The notes beneath the pieces were generated by a model. The model did not search any database. It was not told where the DNA came from and was given only the letters and a program-made list of their open reading frames with translations. The position numbers and the translations under genes are program-made. From assembly GCF_001639725.1 (NCBI RefSeq), contig NZ_LTAW01000005.1:248001-312000 (forward strand): a stretch of 64,000 bases of DNA. Direction: 5' to 3'. This document shows positions 36,641 through 47,872 of the stretch, in pieces. The DNA is from Marinomonas atlantica. GTDB lineage: Bacteria > Pseudomonadota > Gammaproteobacteria > Pseudomonadales > Marinomonadaceae. The first letter of the stretch is position 1, and each line of letters begins with the position of its first letter.

Positions 36641-37522
36641 ATGAGTCTTTTTAGACGAATTGGTATTATCGCTCGCTTAGATAAACCACAAATCCTTGAG
36701 ACAGTAACACGCCTAACCGATTTTCTTATCGAGCAAGGGGTTGAACCTGTGCTAGAAGAAGATTTGGCGACAATGATGTCAGGTGCTCAAATTTCGGCCG
36801 CGCCGCTGAAAGAGCTGGGTGACTGTTGTGATTTAGTGATGGTTGTTGGTGGCGACGGCAGCTTCCTCGGTGCTGCAAGAGCCATCATTGATTACGATGT
36901 TCCTGTGCTAGGTATGAACCGTGGCACCTTAGGCTTTTTGACGGACATTTCACCCACCGATTTTGAGAAAGAGTTGGAGCCAATTCTTCGTGGTGAGTAC
37001 TTAGAAGAAAAACGCTTTATGATAGAAGCCAAAATCAAACGTCAAAATCGTCCAAGTGGTGAAGGGGTTGCGTTGAACGACTTGGTTCTTCACCCAGGTA
37101 AATCTGCCCGTATGATTCGTTTTGATCTCTTTATTGACGATCAGTTTGTCATGAATCAAAAGTCAGACGGTTTAATCGTGGCAACTCCAACGGGTTCTAC
37201 TGCATACGCTTTATCTGCAGGTGGCCCAATTATGTTGCCAAAACTCAATGCCTTGGTGCTGGTGCCGATGCACCCACATACTTTAAGTAATCGTCCAATT
37301 GTGATTGATGCTGATGCTAAGATTCGCATCGTGGTTTGTGAGTCTAACCTTACCTACCCCAGTGTTAGTTGTGATGGACAGCTAAATATCACGGCCGCTC
37401 CGGGTGATGAAATTCACATTACTCGTCGTAAAGGCTTTATTCGTTTGATACATCCTAAAGATCATGATTTTTATGATGTCTGCCGTACTAAACTAGGATG
37501 GCAATCAAGCTATCGCCAATAG
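36641..37522 (+). CDS. nadK: NAD kinase
   Basis: The 293-residue NAD kinase phosphorylates NAD to NADP with ATP or polyphosphate. The GGDGSFLGAAR motif (residues about 70-80), the NE/D loop ALNDLVLH and the GSTAYALSAGGP motif are present. Length is that of E. coli NadK (292). It heads a run of same-strand genes with the rhomboid protease, with 15 bases between. Confidence 0.96.
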   Translation: MSLFRRIGIIARLDKPQILETVTRLTDFLIEQGVEPVLEEDLATMMSGAQISAAPLKELGDCCDLVMVVGGDGSFLGAARAIIDYDVPVLGMNRGTLGFLTDISPTDFEKELEPILRGEYLEEKRFMIEAKIKRQNRPSGEGVALNDLVLHPGKSARMIRFDLFIDDQFVMNQKSDGLIVATPTGSTAYALSAGGPIMLPKLNALVLVPMHPHTLSNRPIVIDADAKIRIVVCESNLTYPSVSCDGQLNITAAPGDEIHITRRKGFIRLIHPKDHDFYDVCRTKLGWQSSYRQ

Positions 37523-37537
37523 AGGCGGTCTAAAACT

Positions 37538-38407
37538 ATGGTTTTAATCTACGAATTTGCTGTCAACGAACACCCTCAAAATCTCAGTAAACTGCTTTGG
37601 CAGCAACGAATCAGTCATCGTATTGTTCAAGCTAGTGGCCATGATCAATTATGGATCCTAGACCCCTCGGACAGTGAAGAAGCACTAAATATCCTGCAGC
37701 TTTGGCAGCACGATCCAGATGTGACACTGTCAGAAAATGACCGCCCCAAAGCAAAAAAAAATCGTCCCAATAGTTTTCAAGATTGGCACAAATCTCCTAT
37801 GACTTTGGCGTTATTAATTTTAACGTCCGTTGTTGGTCTCGTCACAGGACTTGGTGATTATCTTGATACCGTAGAATGGTTTACGATTTCTTCTTTCGAC
37901 ATTATTGGAAATCGTATTCAGTTCGACCCACTTACAGAAGTATTAGCAAAAGGTGAGTATTGGCGACTGATTACGCCTGCATTTATACACTTTGGTGCAG
38001 CTCATTTAATTTTCAATGCTCTATGGGTGTGGGAAGTAGGTCGAAAAGTTGAACGTCTGACGGGGGCTTTTGTATGGCTGATCTTTGCAATATTTGTGAT
38101 GGTTACCAGTAATGTTGGCCAGTACTTAATAAATGGATACCCCCTATTTGGTGGATTATCTGGATTAGTTTATGGACTAGTGGGCTTCGCATGGGTGATG
38201 CCAATTCTAATTCGTGGCTGGCCAGTGATCATTTCGAAGCCATTAATGGCATTCTTTATTGTCTGGTTATTAATTGGTTATACCGATGTGCTATCAGTAT
38301 TTGGTTTAGGGTCTGTGGCAAATGAAGCACATTTATTGGGTTTGGTATCAGGGCTGGCCTTTGCTGGGCTCTATAGCGTGATATGGAAGTTATTCAGAAA
38401 AAATTGA
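37538..38407 (+). CDS. glpG: GlpG-like rhomboid intramembrane protease
   Basis: The 289-residue serine protease has an N-terminal cytoplasmic domain (about 85 residues) and six predicted helices. The catalytic pair is S208 in GGLSGLVYG and H265 in EAHLLGLVSG; helix 2 HFGAAHLIFNALWVWEVGRKVE carries the usual His and Asn. It cleaves membrane-embedded substrates. The gene lies 15 bases after nadK. Confidence 0.92.
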   Translation: MVLIYEFAVNEHPQNLSKLLWQQRISHRIVQASGHDQLWILDPSDSEEALNILQLWQHDPDVTLSENDRPKAKKNRPNSFQDWHKSPMTLALLILTSVVGLVTGLGDYLDTVEWFTISSFDIIGNRIQFDPLTEVLAKGEYWRLITPAFIHFGAAHLIFNALWVWEVGRKVERLTGAFVWLIFAIFVMVTSNVGQYLINGYPLFGGLSGLVYGLVGFAWVMPILIRGWPVIISKPLMAFFIVWLLIGYTDVLSVFGLGSVANEAHLLGLVSGLAFAGLYSVIWKLFRKN

Positions 38408-38439
38408 TGTAACCAACAAGAGTTGGGTGTGAGTGACTT

Positions 38440-38718
38440 ATGAATTTTAAAGATATGATCGATAACATGACCCCGGAAATTTACGGGCGCTTAAAGCAGG
38501 CTGTTGAATTAGGGAAATGGCCTAATGGTGTCAAGTTAACACCAGAACAGGTTGAACTCTGTATGCAAGCGGTTATTACCTATGACTACTCGAACAAACC
38601 TGAAGAGCAGCGTGTTGGCTACATTGACCGAGAAGTGCACAGCAGCTGCGGTAGTAAGAAAGAAACACTAGAACATGACACTGTGAAATGGGTCAGCAAC
38701 CCGGATGCAAAAAAATGA
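38440..38718 (+). CDS. yeaC: YeaC family protein (DUF1315)
   Basis: The 92-residue soluble protein resembles E. coli YeaC: MNFKDMIDNMTPEIYGRLK and the LTPEQVELCMQAVITYD segment are typical. Function is unknown. It overlaps the next gene by four bases (ATGA), so the two are translationally coupled. Confidence 0.85.
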   Translation: MNFKDMIDNMTPEIYGRLKQAVELGKWPNGVKLTPEQVELCMQAVITYDYSNKPEEQRVGYIDREVHSSCGSKKETLEHDTVKWVSNPDAKK

Positions 38719-39542
38719 CGCATGGTAATCTCAGAAAAATGATGGCCAGCGCTGATTCAAATGGCAAAGTCAGCTATCAACTCAGATTGAATGATGAACG
38801 GCTTCCTTTAGAACAGGCAATTGGCCAAAAAGTGTCGATTCAGTTTAGCGGCCAGATTAACTGTATCCACTGTGGTCGATCGAGTAATAAGTCGTTTAGC
38901 CAGGGTTACTGTTACCCTTGTTTCAAAAAACTGGCCGCGTGCGACACTTGTATTATGAGCCCAGAAAAATGTCATTTCCACAAAGGTACATGCCGCGAGC
39001 CTGATTGGGCTGAAAAGTTCTGTATGCAGAGCCACTATGTTTATTTGTCAAATACAACCGCTTTGAAAGTTGGCATTACGCGTGGTGATCAATTGCCCAC
39101 TCGCTGGTTAGATCAGGGGGCAACTCAGGCTCGAGCGATGTTTCTAGTAGATAACCGTCGCATGTCTGGCTTGGTAGAAACCTTGTTTAAAGGTGAAGTG
39201 GCAGACAAAACTAATTGGCGCAACATGCTTAAAGGCAGTGATCTGACTATTGATCTAGCCGCGGAACAGGAACGACTGATTAATAGGCTTTGGGAAGGGC
39301 TAGATAGCCTGCAAAATGAATTCGGATTGCAAGCCATACAAGAGCTTGATGATGATAATGTGACGCATGAATTCGACTACCCTGTTTTAGAATACCCAAC
39401 CAAAGTGACAAGTATCAATGCTGAAAAAACGCCCCTAGTGGAAGGCACGTTAATGGGCATTAAGGGCCAATATTGGATACTTGATACAGGGGTTATCAAT
39501 TTACGGAAATACACCGGATACGAAGCGGCCTTTACGCTATAG
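38715..39542 (+). CDS. DUF2797 family protein, Cys-rich
   Basis: The roughly 275-residue protein has two zinc-ribbon-like cysteine clusters in the first half (INCIHCGRSSNKSF, GYCYPCFKKLAACDTCIM). A downstream segment TALKVGITRGDQLPTRWLDQGATQARAMF is diagnostic for DUF2797. The start at 38715 overlaps the yeaC stop; a later ATG is possible. Possibly nucleic-acid-related given the zinc ribbons, but no function is established. The neighbouring yeaC and pepN are on the same strand. Confidence 0.85.
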   Translation: MTHGNLRKMMASADSNGKVSYQLRLNDERLPLEQAIGQKVSIQFSGQINCIHCGRSSNKSFSQGYCYPCFKKLAACDTCIMSPEKCHFHKGTCREPDWAEKFCMQSHYVYLSNTTALKVGITRGDQLPTRWLDQGATQARAMFLVDNRRMSGLVETLFKGEVADKTNWRNMLKGSDLTIDLAAEQERLINRLWEGLDSLQNEFGLQAIQELDDDNVTHEFDYPVLEYPTKVTSINAEKTPLVEGTLMGIKGQYWILDTGVINLRKYTGYEAAFTL

Positions 39543-39552
39543 GAGCCAAATC

Positions 39553-42186
39553 ATGGCAGAGCAACAACCGTCAGCAATTTTTTTAAAAGACTACACAGTT
39601 CCAAATTTTCTAATCGATAAAACGGAATTGACGTTTGATTTAGACGAAACACAAACGATTGTTACTTCGCGTTTGCATCTGCGTCGTAACCCTGAAAGTG
39701 AGGCTCGTACATCGCCGCTTGAATTGAATGGCGGTGAGGATGTGAAGCTAATTGGTGTGGCGATTGATGATTACACGCTTCCCAAAGCAGAGTACGCAAT
39801 TAAAAATGACAAGCTGGTGATTACCGCAACGCCTGATGAGTTTGTCCTGACTTGTGAGACGCTGATCGAGCCACAGAATAATACCAAACTTGAAGGGCTG
39901 TACCGTTCATCTTCAATGTTTTGTACCCAATGTGAAGCCGAGGGTTTCCGTCATATTACCTATTACCTAGATCGTCCTGATGTCATGTCGGTGTTTACCA
40001 CAACAATTATTGCCGATGAGTTACGTTATCCCGTGATGCTGTCAAATGGCAATGAAGTGGCGCGCGGCAAAACTGAAGAAGGTAAAACCTTTGTTACTTG
40101 GCATGATCCGTTTAAAAAACCTGCGTACTTATTTGCCTTGGTTGCGGGTAATTTAGAAGTATTGAACGACAGCTTTACCACCATGAGTGGTCGAGAGGTT
40201 GCACTACAGATATTTACCGAGAAGCACAACATCGACAAAGTCGACTTTGCAATGGACTCTTTAAAGCGTTCTATGAAATGGGACGAAGAAGTGTATGGTC
40301 GCGAATACGATTTAGATATTTTTATGATCGTTGCTGTTGATGATTTCAACATGGGCGCAATGGAGAACAAAGGCCTCAATATCTTTAACTCCAGTTGTTT
40401 ATTGGCAAGCCCTGAAACAACGACTGATGACGGTTACTTGCGTGTTGAAGCAGTTGTTGCACATGAATACTTCCATAACTGGTCGGGTAACCGTGTCACC
40501 TGTCGTGACTGGTTTCAGCTGAGCCTTAAAGAGGGTTTTACCGTTTTCCGTGATCAGTCGTTCTCTGCGGATACACATTCAGACGTCGTAAAACGTGTGG
40601 AAGATGTGTCTTTTCTGAAGACGGCGCAGTTTGCCGAAGACGCTAGCCCAATGGCGCACCCGATTCGCCCCGCTTCATTTATCGAAATCTCAAACTTCTA
40701 TACACTGACGATCTATGAAAAAGGTGCTGAAGTGGTGCGTATGATTCATACGCTGTTGGGAGAAGAAGGTTTCCGCAAAGGCTCTGACTTGTATTTCGAG
40801 CGTCATGATGGCCAAGCAGTCACTTGTGATGACTTTGTTAATGCGATGGAAGCGGCTAACGGTGTTGATTTGAGTCAGTTTAAGCGTTGGTATTCTCAAG
40901 CAGGTACGCCGCGTTTAAAGGTCACGGATCATTATGATGAGCAAGCTCAGGAATATCATTTAACCATTGACCAAATGACGCCGCCAACGCCTAGCCAGCC
41001 GACTAAGCTGGCGCTACATGTGCCAGTGAAAGTAGGGCTTGTGGGTCAGAACAACCAAGCATTAAGCTTTACCTTTGACGGCCAAAGTATCGACGAAGTG
41101 GTGTTACATGTTAATGATACTGAACAAACTTATGTGTTAGAGAACGTATCTGAGAAACCTGTGCCATCTCTACTGCGCGGTTTCTCCGCGCCAGTGAAAT
41201 TAGATTATTCCTACAGCACTGAACAGCTATTGCAATTGATGTCTGGTGATCTTGATGGTTTTAACCGCTGGAGTGCATCGCAGCAACTGGCTGTCAATGA
41301 GCTTAATGGTTTTGTTGAGCAGTTCCAACAAGGCGGAGCACTGTCAACTGACACTCGTCTAGTCGATGGGTTTAAATCATTGCTTGCAGATGAAACACTT
41401 GACCCCGCGATGGTAGCGTTGATTTTGTCATTACCAAGCCAAGCTTACCTATCTGAATTAGCGGATGAGATTGACCCGCAGGCCATTAAAGCCGCTCGCG
41501 AGCACCTTCGTCAACTAACTGCTCAGGCTTTAGAGGCCGAGTTCAAACAGGTGTACAAAAGCAATACGGTAACCGCTGACTATCAAGCAAGTGCCGAGCA
41601 AATCGCGAAGCGCTCATTGAAAAATGCCGCCTTGATGTACTGGGTGGCGTCAGGCAGTGCAGAAGCGAAAAGCGCAGTGGTGCGTCAGTACCGCAATGCG
41701 GATAATATGACGGATCAGTTTGCAGCATTAAGTTGCATTGTGCACTTTGAATTAGCGGAAGCAGATGAGTTACTAAACGCCTTCTTCGAGCAATGGAAGC
41801 ATGAATCATTAGTGGTTAATAAATGGCTAATGTTGAGTGCTGCACGTGAACAAGATGGCGGTCTTGAGCAAATTAAGCAGTTAATGCTTCACCCAAATTT
41901 TGACATCAAGAACCCGAATAAACTGCGTGCGGTGCTAGGTGGTCTTGGTCAAAATGTGGCGACGTTCCATAATCTTGATGGCAGCGGTTATACGTTTTTG
42001 GCAGACCAAATCATTCTGATGAATAAGCGTAATCCGCAGATTGCATCGCGCCTGTGTACACCATTGACTCGTTGGCAGCGCATGGTGCCAGCATTAGCTG
42101 AGAAAATGAAAGCAGAACTGGAGCGAATCGCAAGAGAAGATCTCTCAAAAGACGTTTATGAGGTGGTATCTAAAAGCCTTGCTTAA
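39553..42186 (+). CDS. pepN: Aminopeptidase N
   Basis: The roughly 877-residue M1-family zinc aminopeptidase has the GAMEN motif, HEYFHNW zinc/catalytic motif beginning at H304, and the C-terminal helical domain of PepN. Typical length is about 870-890. The ATG at 39553 is selected because AGGAG sits seven bases upstream; longer in-frame starts overlap the DUF2797 gene. It removes N-terminal residues from peptides in the cytoplasm. A strong terminator follows. Confidence 0.96.
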   Translation: MAEQQPSAIFLKDYTVPNFLIDKTELTFDLDETQTIVTSRLHLRRNPESEARTSPLELNGGEDVKLIGVAIDDYTLPKAEYAIKNDKLVITATPDEFVLTCETLIEPQNNTKLEGLYRSSSMFCTQCEAEGFRHITYYLDRPDVMSVFTTTIIADELRYPVMLSNGNEVARGKTEEGKTFVTWHDPFKKPAYLFALVAGNLEVLNDSFTTMSGREVALQIFTEKHNIDKVDFAMDSLKRSMKWDEEVYGREYDLDIFMIVAVDDFNMGAMENKGLNIFNSSCLLASPETTTDDGYLRVEAVVAHEYFHNWSGNRVTCRDWFQLSLKEGFTVFRDQSFSADTHSDVVKRVEDVSFLKTAQFAEDASPMAHPIRPASFIEISNFYTLTIYEKGAEVVRMIHTLLGEEGFRKGSDLYFERHDGQAVTCDDFVNAMEAANGVDLSQFKRWYSQAGTPRLKVTDHYDEQAQEYHLTIDQMTPPTPSQPTKLALHVPVKVGLVGQNNQALSFTFDGQSIDEVVLHVNDTEQTYVLENVSEKPVPSLLRGFSAPVKLDYSYSTEQLLQLMSGDLDGFNRWSASQQLAVNELNGFVEQFQQGGALSTDTRLVDGFKSLLADETLDPAMVALILSLPSQAYLSELADEIDPQAIKAAREHLRQLTAQALEAEFKQVYKSNTVTADYQASAEQIAKRSLKNAALMYWVASGSAEAKSAVVRQYRNADNMTDQFAALSCIVHFELAEADELLNAFFEQWKHESLVVNKWLMLSAAREQDGGLEQIKQLMLHPNFDIKNPNKLRAVLGGLGQNVATFHNLDGSGYTFLADQIILMNKRNPQIASRLCTPLTRWQRMVPALAEKMKAELERIAREDLSKDVYEVVSKSLA

Positions 42187-42193
42187 ATAATAG

Positions 42194-42224
42194 AAAAGCG
42201 CTGGTCATACCAGCGCTTTTTTTT
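42194..42224 (+). terminator. pepN terminator
   Basis: A near-perfect stem AAAAGCGCTGGT / ACCAGCGCTTTT with a CATA-type loop is followed by a run of eight Ts. Confidence 0.9.
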
Positions 42225-42308
42225 GTAAGGTAAACGTCAAGTAAGCACACTACAATAAAATGATTACCTTTCGGAATAAGAAGATTAGCTGGAGTGGGAG
42301 TAATAATA

Positions 42309-44021
42309 ATGAAAAAGCCATATCGCTATGTTGTGCCGGTCGCCTTAGGTGTTGTCTTAACTGCCTGTAGCACCCAAACAACATATCAAGACAGCGCTGT
42401 TCAACAAAACAAGTTGCACTCTGTGCCAGCGGCTTCGCAAAATACTTCCGAACAGGTTTCGTCTTCAGATAATCGTTCTGAAATGGAAGCATTGCGTCAA
42501 CAATTAACTGAGAATGCCGATCAAATGGCTCGTTTGACGGCTAAGTTAGATGATAAAGATCGCCAGCTTTCTCAATTAATGCAGGGAGGCAAAGAAGCCA
42601 GCTTGCTGCTTCAGATGCGTCAGGTCGAAGCTGAGCGTGATGCCTTGGAAATTCAGTATAATCAACTGCGCTTGGAGAACGATCGACTCACATCTAAAAT
42701 TGAGCGCTTAGAAGGTGACGTTCAGACTGCTCAGCAGACGATTTCAGAGCGTAAAGTTGATTTTATGACGCTTAATAAGAGCTTCAGAACCTTAGACAGC
42801 GCACACTTTGCTTTGTCAAAAGGTTATCGAGATCTTTCTGTTGAGCATGCGCACCTTAAAAGTCAGTATAAAATGCTGCAAGACAAAAACCTTCAGCTTG
42901 CTGAAACCTTGGACTCCTTAGGGCAAGAGAATTTAACGCTTGGTGGTGCATTGTCAGAGGCGCGTGCTCAGCACCAAGTGCTATGGGATAAAATTCGCGT
43001 ACAAAGCAATGTTATCGATACGTTGCAAAATCAAAATGCCGAGTTACATCGAAAAGGGCGGCTTGTTATTGCAGCGGATGATTCAACACCCAGTGCGGCT
43101 TCTAATAGCGCGCAATTAGAAGCGAAAGTAGCGCGATTGCAGGCCGAACTGTCGGCGCAAAACAATTTGATTTCAGGGTACCAATCTGATGTCGTGAAAT
43201 TAGAAGCGGCTCTTCAACGTCAAGAAGACGATTTAGGTGAGCAGCTACAATCAATTGAGTCTACCTATCAAACAGCAACGCAGCGTAATCGTGAGCTTGA
43301 GCGTGAGTTGGAGCAACTTAAACAGGGATTGGCATTACAACAAGGCAAGGCTGAAGCTTTGGCTCAGAAGCTGCAATCAAGCGCAACCGAGAAAGAGCAG
43401 ATGATGGCTAAGCTAGCAGAGCTTAGAGCGCGCAATGATTCCTCCGCCCAAGCAATTAAAACACTACAAGCTCAATCCGTTGTACAGGCTGAAGAAAAAG
43501 CCTTACTTGAAAATCAAGTAAACAACCTTATTCCCTTTGAAGGGGCTGTTTTATCCCTACAAAACCAACTTAAAAGCGAGCTGACCAATGTTCGATGGTC
43601 ATTGCCTACCTCTGCAAATCTTCATGATACGTTTGAAATACAATTATCTGCCAATGTAGAAAATTCCGTTCAAGGTCAAACTTATTATGCCGAGCTATTT
43701 GTCGACAGCGCCTTAAATATGATGAGTGCTGCAGAAGCTGAGTCTATTGTTAATCAAGATCAACTCAATTTCCGTTGGCGTTTAAGTGGTCTAAATGAAC
43801 GACCTAATGCAACAATGAATGTGTCGGTCACACAAGAAGTGAATTATGACGGTGAAATTATTTTGCGGAAAATATACCGCGACACTGAAAGTGTCGAGCT
43901 GATTTCCACTGATTGGCTTGATAAATATGGTTTTTGGGGAGCTGCAATCTTAGGTGGTTTGTTGTTGGGCTTTGCTGTTGGAAAATTAGGTCAAGGTCAT
44001 CGATCTGAAAGGCGTGTATAA
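42309..44021 (+). CDS. Coiled-coil lipoprotein with C-terminal membrane helix
   Basis: The roughly 570-residue protein begins with a lipoprotein signal ending LTAC, with the acylated Cys at residue 20. Residues about 55-410 are a long, heptad-rich coiled coil (repeats such as QQLTENADQMARLTAKLDD). A beta-rich domain of about 120 residues follows, then a hydrophobic C-terminal helix FWGAAILGGLLLGFAVGKLG. No enzymatic motif is visible. An envelope-spanning scaffold or tether is plausible but untested. The ATG at 42309 follows GGGAG. The gene stands alone between pepN and metH. Confidence 0.6.
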   Translation: MKKPYRYVVPVALGVVLTACSTQTTYQDSAVQQNKLHSVPAASQNTSEQVSSSDNRSEMEALRQQLTENADQMARLTAKLDDKDRQLSQLMQGGKEASLLLQMRQVEAERDALEIQYNQLRLENDRLTSKIERLEGDVQTAQQTISERKVDFMTLNKSFRTLDSAHFALSKGYRDLSVEHAHLKSQYKMLQDKNLQLAETLDSLGQENLTLGGALSEARAQHQVLWDKIRVQSNVIDTLQNQNAELHRKGRLVIAADDSTPSAASNSAQLEAKVARLQAELSAQNNLISGYQSDVVKLEAALQRQEDDLGEQLQSIESTYQTATQRNRELERELEQLKQGLALQQGKAEALAQKLQSSATEKEQMMAKLAELRARNDSSAQAIKTLQAQSVVQAEEKALLENQVNNLIPFEGAVLSLQNQLKSELTNVRWSLPTSANLHDTFEIQLSANVENSVQGQTYYAELFVDSALNMMSAAEAESIVNQDQLNFRWRLSGLNERPNATMNVSVTQEVNYDGEIILRKIYRDTESVELISTDWLDKYGFWGAAILGGLLLGFAVGKLGQGHRSERRV

Positions 44022-44143
44022 GCAACCACCTTGCTTGATCGCGGCAGTGATCCACAATCACTCAACTTGCCATTACTAAAATTCAACTACTGAGGGTGCG
44101 GGTTTGTTATAGTAGGTTCGCATAAATTTTAGAGGTAGTGGCA

Positions 44144-47100
44144 GTGGTTAAGTCAGATTCGTATGGCGTTATCGAAAGTCGTTTAAAAGATAATATCCTA
44201 ATTCTGGATGGTGGTATGGGTACCATGATCCAGAGTTATAAATTTGAAGAGCAGGATTATCGTGGCGAGCGCTTTAGCGATTGGCATAGTGAATTAAAAG
44301 GCAACAATGACTTACTGTCATTAACTCAGCCTCAAGTCATCAAGGCGATTCATTCAGCATACCTTGAAGCGGGCTCAGATATTATTGAGACCAATACGTT
44401 CAACGCTAACTCCATTTCAATGCTTGATTACCATATGGAATCACTCAGCTATGAAATTAATTTTGAGGCTGCGAAGTTAGCTCGTGAAGCAGCGGATGAA
44501 TTCACCGCACAAAACCCAAACAAACCCCGTTTTGTAGCGGGTGCGGTTGGACCTACCAGCCGTACTTGCACCATCTCGCCAGATGTCAATGATCCTGGCT
44601 ATCGTAACGTTACGTTTGATGAGCTGGTGAATGCCTATACCACTTCGATTGATGGTTTAATCAAAGGTGGTGCCGATTTATTATTGATCGAAACCATTTT
44701 CGATACGTTGAATGCGAAAGCTGCGATCTTCGCTGCGCTGCAATACTTTGAAGATCACAATATGCGTTACCCGATTATGATTTCCGGTACCATTACCGAT
44801 GCATCAGGGCGCACGCTGTCGGGGCAAACAACCGAAGCCTTCTGGAACTCTATATCTCACGCTCGGCCTATATCCGTGGGTCTTAACTGTGCCTTGGGGC
44901 CTAAAGATCTTCGCCAATATGTGGAAGAGTTATCCAATATCGCGGATACCTACGTCTCAGCTCACCCAAATGCGGGTTTACCAAATGCCTTCGGTGAATA
45001 CGATGAATCACCAGAAGAAATGCTGGAAGAAATTCAGTCTTGGGCGGATTCCGGCTTCCTGAATATCATTGGTGGCTGTTGTGGTACCGAGCCTGCTCAC
45101 ATTAAAGCGTTTGCTGATGCATTTCTGAACGCAGCGCCTCGTGTCGTACCAGAAATACCCAAAGAATGTCGCCTTGCTGGTCTTGAGCCATTTAATATAA
45201 GTGATCAAAGCTTGTTTGTGAACGTAGGTGAGCGTACCAACGTAACCGGCTCAGCGATGTTTAAGCGTCTTATTAAAGAGGGCGATTTTGATACAGCGCT
45301 AGATGTCGCTCGCCAGCAAGTTGAAAACGGTGCTCAGATTATCGACATCAACATGGACGAAGGTATGTTGGACTCAGAGGCGGCCATGGAGCGCTTCTTG
45401 AAGTTGATTGCTTCTGAGCCAGACATCTCTCGTGTGCCGATCATGCTGGATTCCTCTAAGTGGGAAATTTTAGAGACGGGTTTGAAAAACATCCAAGGTA
45501 AGGGTGTTGTGAACTCGATCAGTATGAAAGAAGGCGAAGAGAAGTTCATTGAGCAAGCCAAACTGCTGATGAAGTACGGCGCCGCGGTCATCGTGATGGC
45601 ATTTGATGAAGTAGGTCAAGCTGACACACGTGAGCGTAAAATCGAAATTTGTCGTCGTTCATACGATATCTTAGTGAATCAAGTTGGTTTTCCGCCAGAA
45701 GACATTATTTTTGACCCAAATATCTTTGCTATCGCGACTGGTATTGAAGAGCATAACCGCTACGCATTGGATTTTATCGAGGCGACAGCGGATATTAAAC
45801 GCGAATTGCCATATGCCAAGGTGTCGGGTGGTGTATCGAACGTGTCTTTCTCGTTCCGTGGTAACAACCCAGTTCGTGAGGCTATTCATGCCGTATTCTT
45901 GTATCACGCCATTAAAAATGGCATGACAATGGGTATTGTTAACGCTGGTCAGTTAGCCGTTTATGAAGACATTCCTGTGCGTCTGCGTGACGCCGTAGAA
46001 GATGCTGTATTGAACCGTACGCCGGATGCAACGGATAACTTGTTGGCCATTGCGGGTGAGTTTGTGGGCACGGGCGAAGCGGTTGAAAAAGAAACGCAAG
46101 AGTGGCGAGGTTTACCAGTTGGTGAGCGTCTGACTCACGCTTTAGTAAAAGGCATCACGGAATTCATTGATGATGATACCGAAGAAGCTAGACAACTGTT
46201 TGATCGACCGCTACAAGTGATTGAAGGGCCATTGATGGATGGCATGAGCGTGGTAGGGGATCTATTTGGTTCCGGTAAGATGTTCTTGCCTCAGGTGGTC
46301 AAATCCGCACGTGTTATGAAGAAAGCGGTAGCTTACTTGATGCCGTTTATCGAAGAAGAAAAACTGCGTAACAAGTCAACGGCGTCATCCAGTGCTGGTA
46401 AAGTTATTATGGCCACCGTAAAAGGGGACGTGCACGATATCGGTAAAAATATCGTAGGCGTGGTACTTCAATGTAATAACTTTGAGGTGATTGACCTAGG
46501 GGTCATGGTGTCTTCTGAAAAGATTTTGCGTACTGCGAAAGAAGAAAATGCAGACATTATTGGTTTGTCTGGTTTGATCACGCCTTCTTTGGACGAAATG
46601 GTGCACGTTGCTAAAGAAATGCAACGCCAAGATTTCCATATCCCTGTGATGATCGGTGGCGCGACAACGTCTAAAGCCCATACCGCTGTTAAGATCGAGC
46701 AAAACTATAAAAACAACCAGGTTGTCCATGTGACCAATGCGTCGCGCAGTGTTAGCGTTGCGAGTGCTTTGGTAACTAAAGATGAAGAGCGTCGTGCAAA
46801 GTTTATTGCCGAAGTTCAAGATGATTATGAAAAAACACGTATACGTTATAAGGACCGTGCCAAAGCAGGGCGTCGCGTATCGCTTGATAAAGCGCGTTTA
46901 AATAAAACGCCCATTGATTTCTCAAGCATCAAAACGCCAAACAAATTAGGTGTCACGGTTTTCGAAGCGGCTGACATCGATTTTAATGAAGTGCAGAACT
47001 ACATTGATTGGACGCCTTTTTTCCAAACTTGGGAATTGGCGGGGGCTTACCCTAGAATCCTAACGGATAACGTTGTTGGTGAAGAAGCAACGCGCTTGTT

Positions 47101-47872
47101 CCAAGACGCTAAAGAAATGTTGGCTACGGTTATTAATGAAGGTTGGTTGGACGCCAAAGCAATTGTTGGCTTGTTTCCGGCGAATCAGGTTAATGATGAC
47201 GATGTTGCTATTTATTCCGATGAAAGTCGTGAAAGTGAAGTGATGCGTCTGAACTTTTTACGCAATCAGAATGAGCTGACAGCCGCTGGCAAATACAACC
47301 AATGTTTGTCTGATTTCGTAGCACCAAAAGAGAAGGGTAAAGATTACATTGGTGCGTTCGCATGTGCGGCAGGTTTTGGGATTGACCCGATTGTTGCCCG
47401 TTTTGAGGCCGATCATGATGATTACAATTCGATTATGATTAAAGCGGTTGCTGACCGACTAGCAGAAGCAACGGCTGAGTACCTTCACCTTAAAGTACGT
47501 AAAGAGCTCTGGGGTTACGCATCGGATGAGTCTTTAACAAACGAAGAGCTGATTAAAGAGCGCTATAAAGGGATTCGACCTGCACCGGGCTACCCAGCTT
47601 GTCCTGATCATACTGAGAAAGACAAATTATGGCAGCTGCTAGATGTGGAGGCTAAGACTGGTATCAATCTAACTGAAAGTTATGCAATGTTGCCGACGGC
47701 CGCGGTAAGTGGCTGGTACTTTGGTAACGAAGAAAGCAATTACTTCGGTGTAGGTAAAATTGGTCCAGACCAAGTGGATAGCTACGCAGAACGCAAAGGT
47801 ATGAGCAAAGACGATGCTGAGCGTTGGTTGGCACCTAACTTAGGATATGATCCAGAGGATGACCGCATCTAA
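44144..47872 (+). CDS. metH: Cobalamin-dependent methionine synthase
   Basis: The roughly 1242-residue enzyme transfers a methyl group from methyltetrahydrofolate to homocysteine. It has all four modules: homocysteine-binding ([15 protein letters not shown] cysteine pair), pterin-binding ([18 protein letters not shown]), cobalamin-binding with the lower-ligand motif DVHDIGKN, and the C-terminal S-adenosylmethionine activation domain ([13 protein letters not shown]). GTG at 44144 is preferred to GTG at 44138 because AGAGG lies eight bases before it. A B12 adenosyltransferase gene lies further downstream. Confidence 0.97.
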   Translation: MVKSDSYGVIESRLKDNILILDGGMGTMIQSYKFEEQDYRGERFSDWHSELKGNNDLLSLTQPQVIKAIHSAYLEAGSDIIETNTFNANSISMLDYHMESLSYEINFEAAKLAREAADEFTAQNPNKPRFVAGAVGPTSRTCTISPDVNDPGYRNVTFDELVNAYTTSIDGLIKGGADLLLIETIFDTLNAKAAIFAALQYFEDHNMRYPIMISGTITDASGRTLSGQTTEAFWNSISHARPISVGLNCALGPKDLRQYVEELSNIADTYVSAHPNAGLPNAFGEYDESPEEMLEEIQSWADSGFLNIIGGCCGTEPAHIKAFADAFLNAAPRVVPEIPKECRLAGLEPFNISDQSLFVNVGERTNVTGSAMFKRLIKEGDFDTALDVARQQVENGAQIIDINMDEGMLDSEAAMERFLKLIASEPDISRVPIMLDSSKWEILETGLKNIQGKGVVNSISMKEGEEKFIEQAKLLMKYGAAVIVMAFDEVGQADTRERKIEICRRSYDILVNQVGFPPEDIIFDPNIFAIATGIEEHNRYALDFIEATADIKRELPYAKVSGGVSNVSFSFRGNNPVREAIHAVFLYHAIKNGMTMGIVNAGQLAVYEDIPVRLRDAVEDAVLNRTPDATDNLLAIAGEFVGTGEAVEKETQEWRGLPVGERLTHALVKGITEFIDDDTEEARQLFDRPLQVIEGPLMDGMSVVGDLFGSGKMFLPQVVKSARVMKKAVAYLMPFIEEEKLRNKSTASSSAGKVIMATVKGDVHDIGKNIVGVVLQCNNFEVIDLGVMVSSEKILRTAKEENADIIGLSGLITPSLDEMVHVAKEMQRQDFHIPVMIGGATTSKAHTAVKIEQNYKNNQVVHVTNASRSVSVASALVTKDEERRAKFIAEVQDDYEKTRIRYKDRAKAGRRVSLDKARLNKTPIDFSSIKTPNKLGVTVFEAADIDFNEVQNYIDWTPFFQTWELAGAYPRILTDNVVGEEATRLFQDAKEMLATVINEGWLDAKAIVGLFPANQVNDDDVAIYSDESRESEVMRLNFLRNQNELTAAGKYNQCLSDFVAPKEKGKDYIGAFACAAGFGIDPIVARFEADHDDYNSIMIKAVADRLAEATAEYLHLKVRKELWGYASDESLTNEELIKERYKGIRPAPGYPACPDHTEKDKLWQLLDVEAKTGINLTESYAMLPTAAVSGWYFGNEESNYFGVGKIGPDQVDSYAERKGMSKDDAERWLAPNLGYDPEDDRI

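Noticed and set aside
40026-40379. Minus-strand frame in pepN
   Set aside because: Antisense shadow of a strong coding region with no ribosome site or motif.
44022-44143. Cobalamin or SAM riboswitch before metH
   Set aside because: The gap is only about 120 bases and no recognisable B12-box or S-box structure was seen, only weak short stems.
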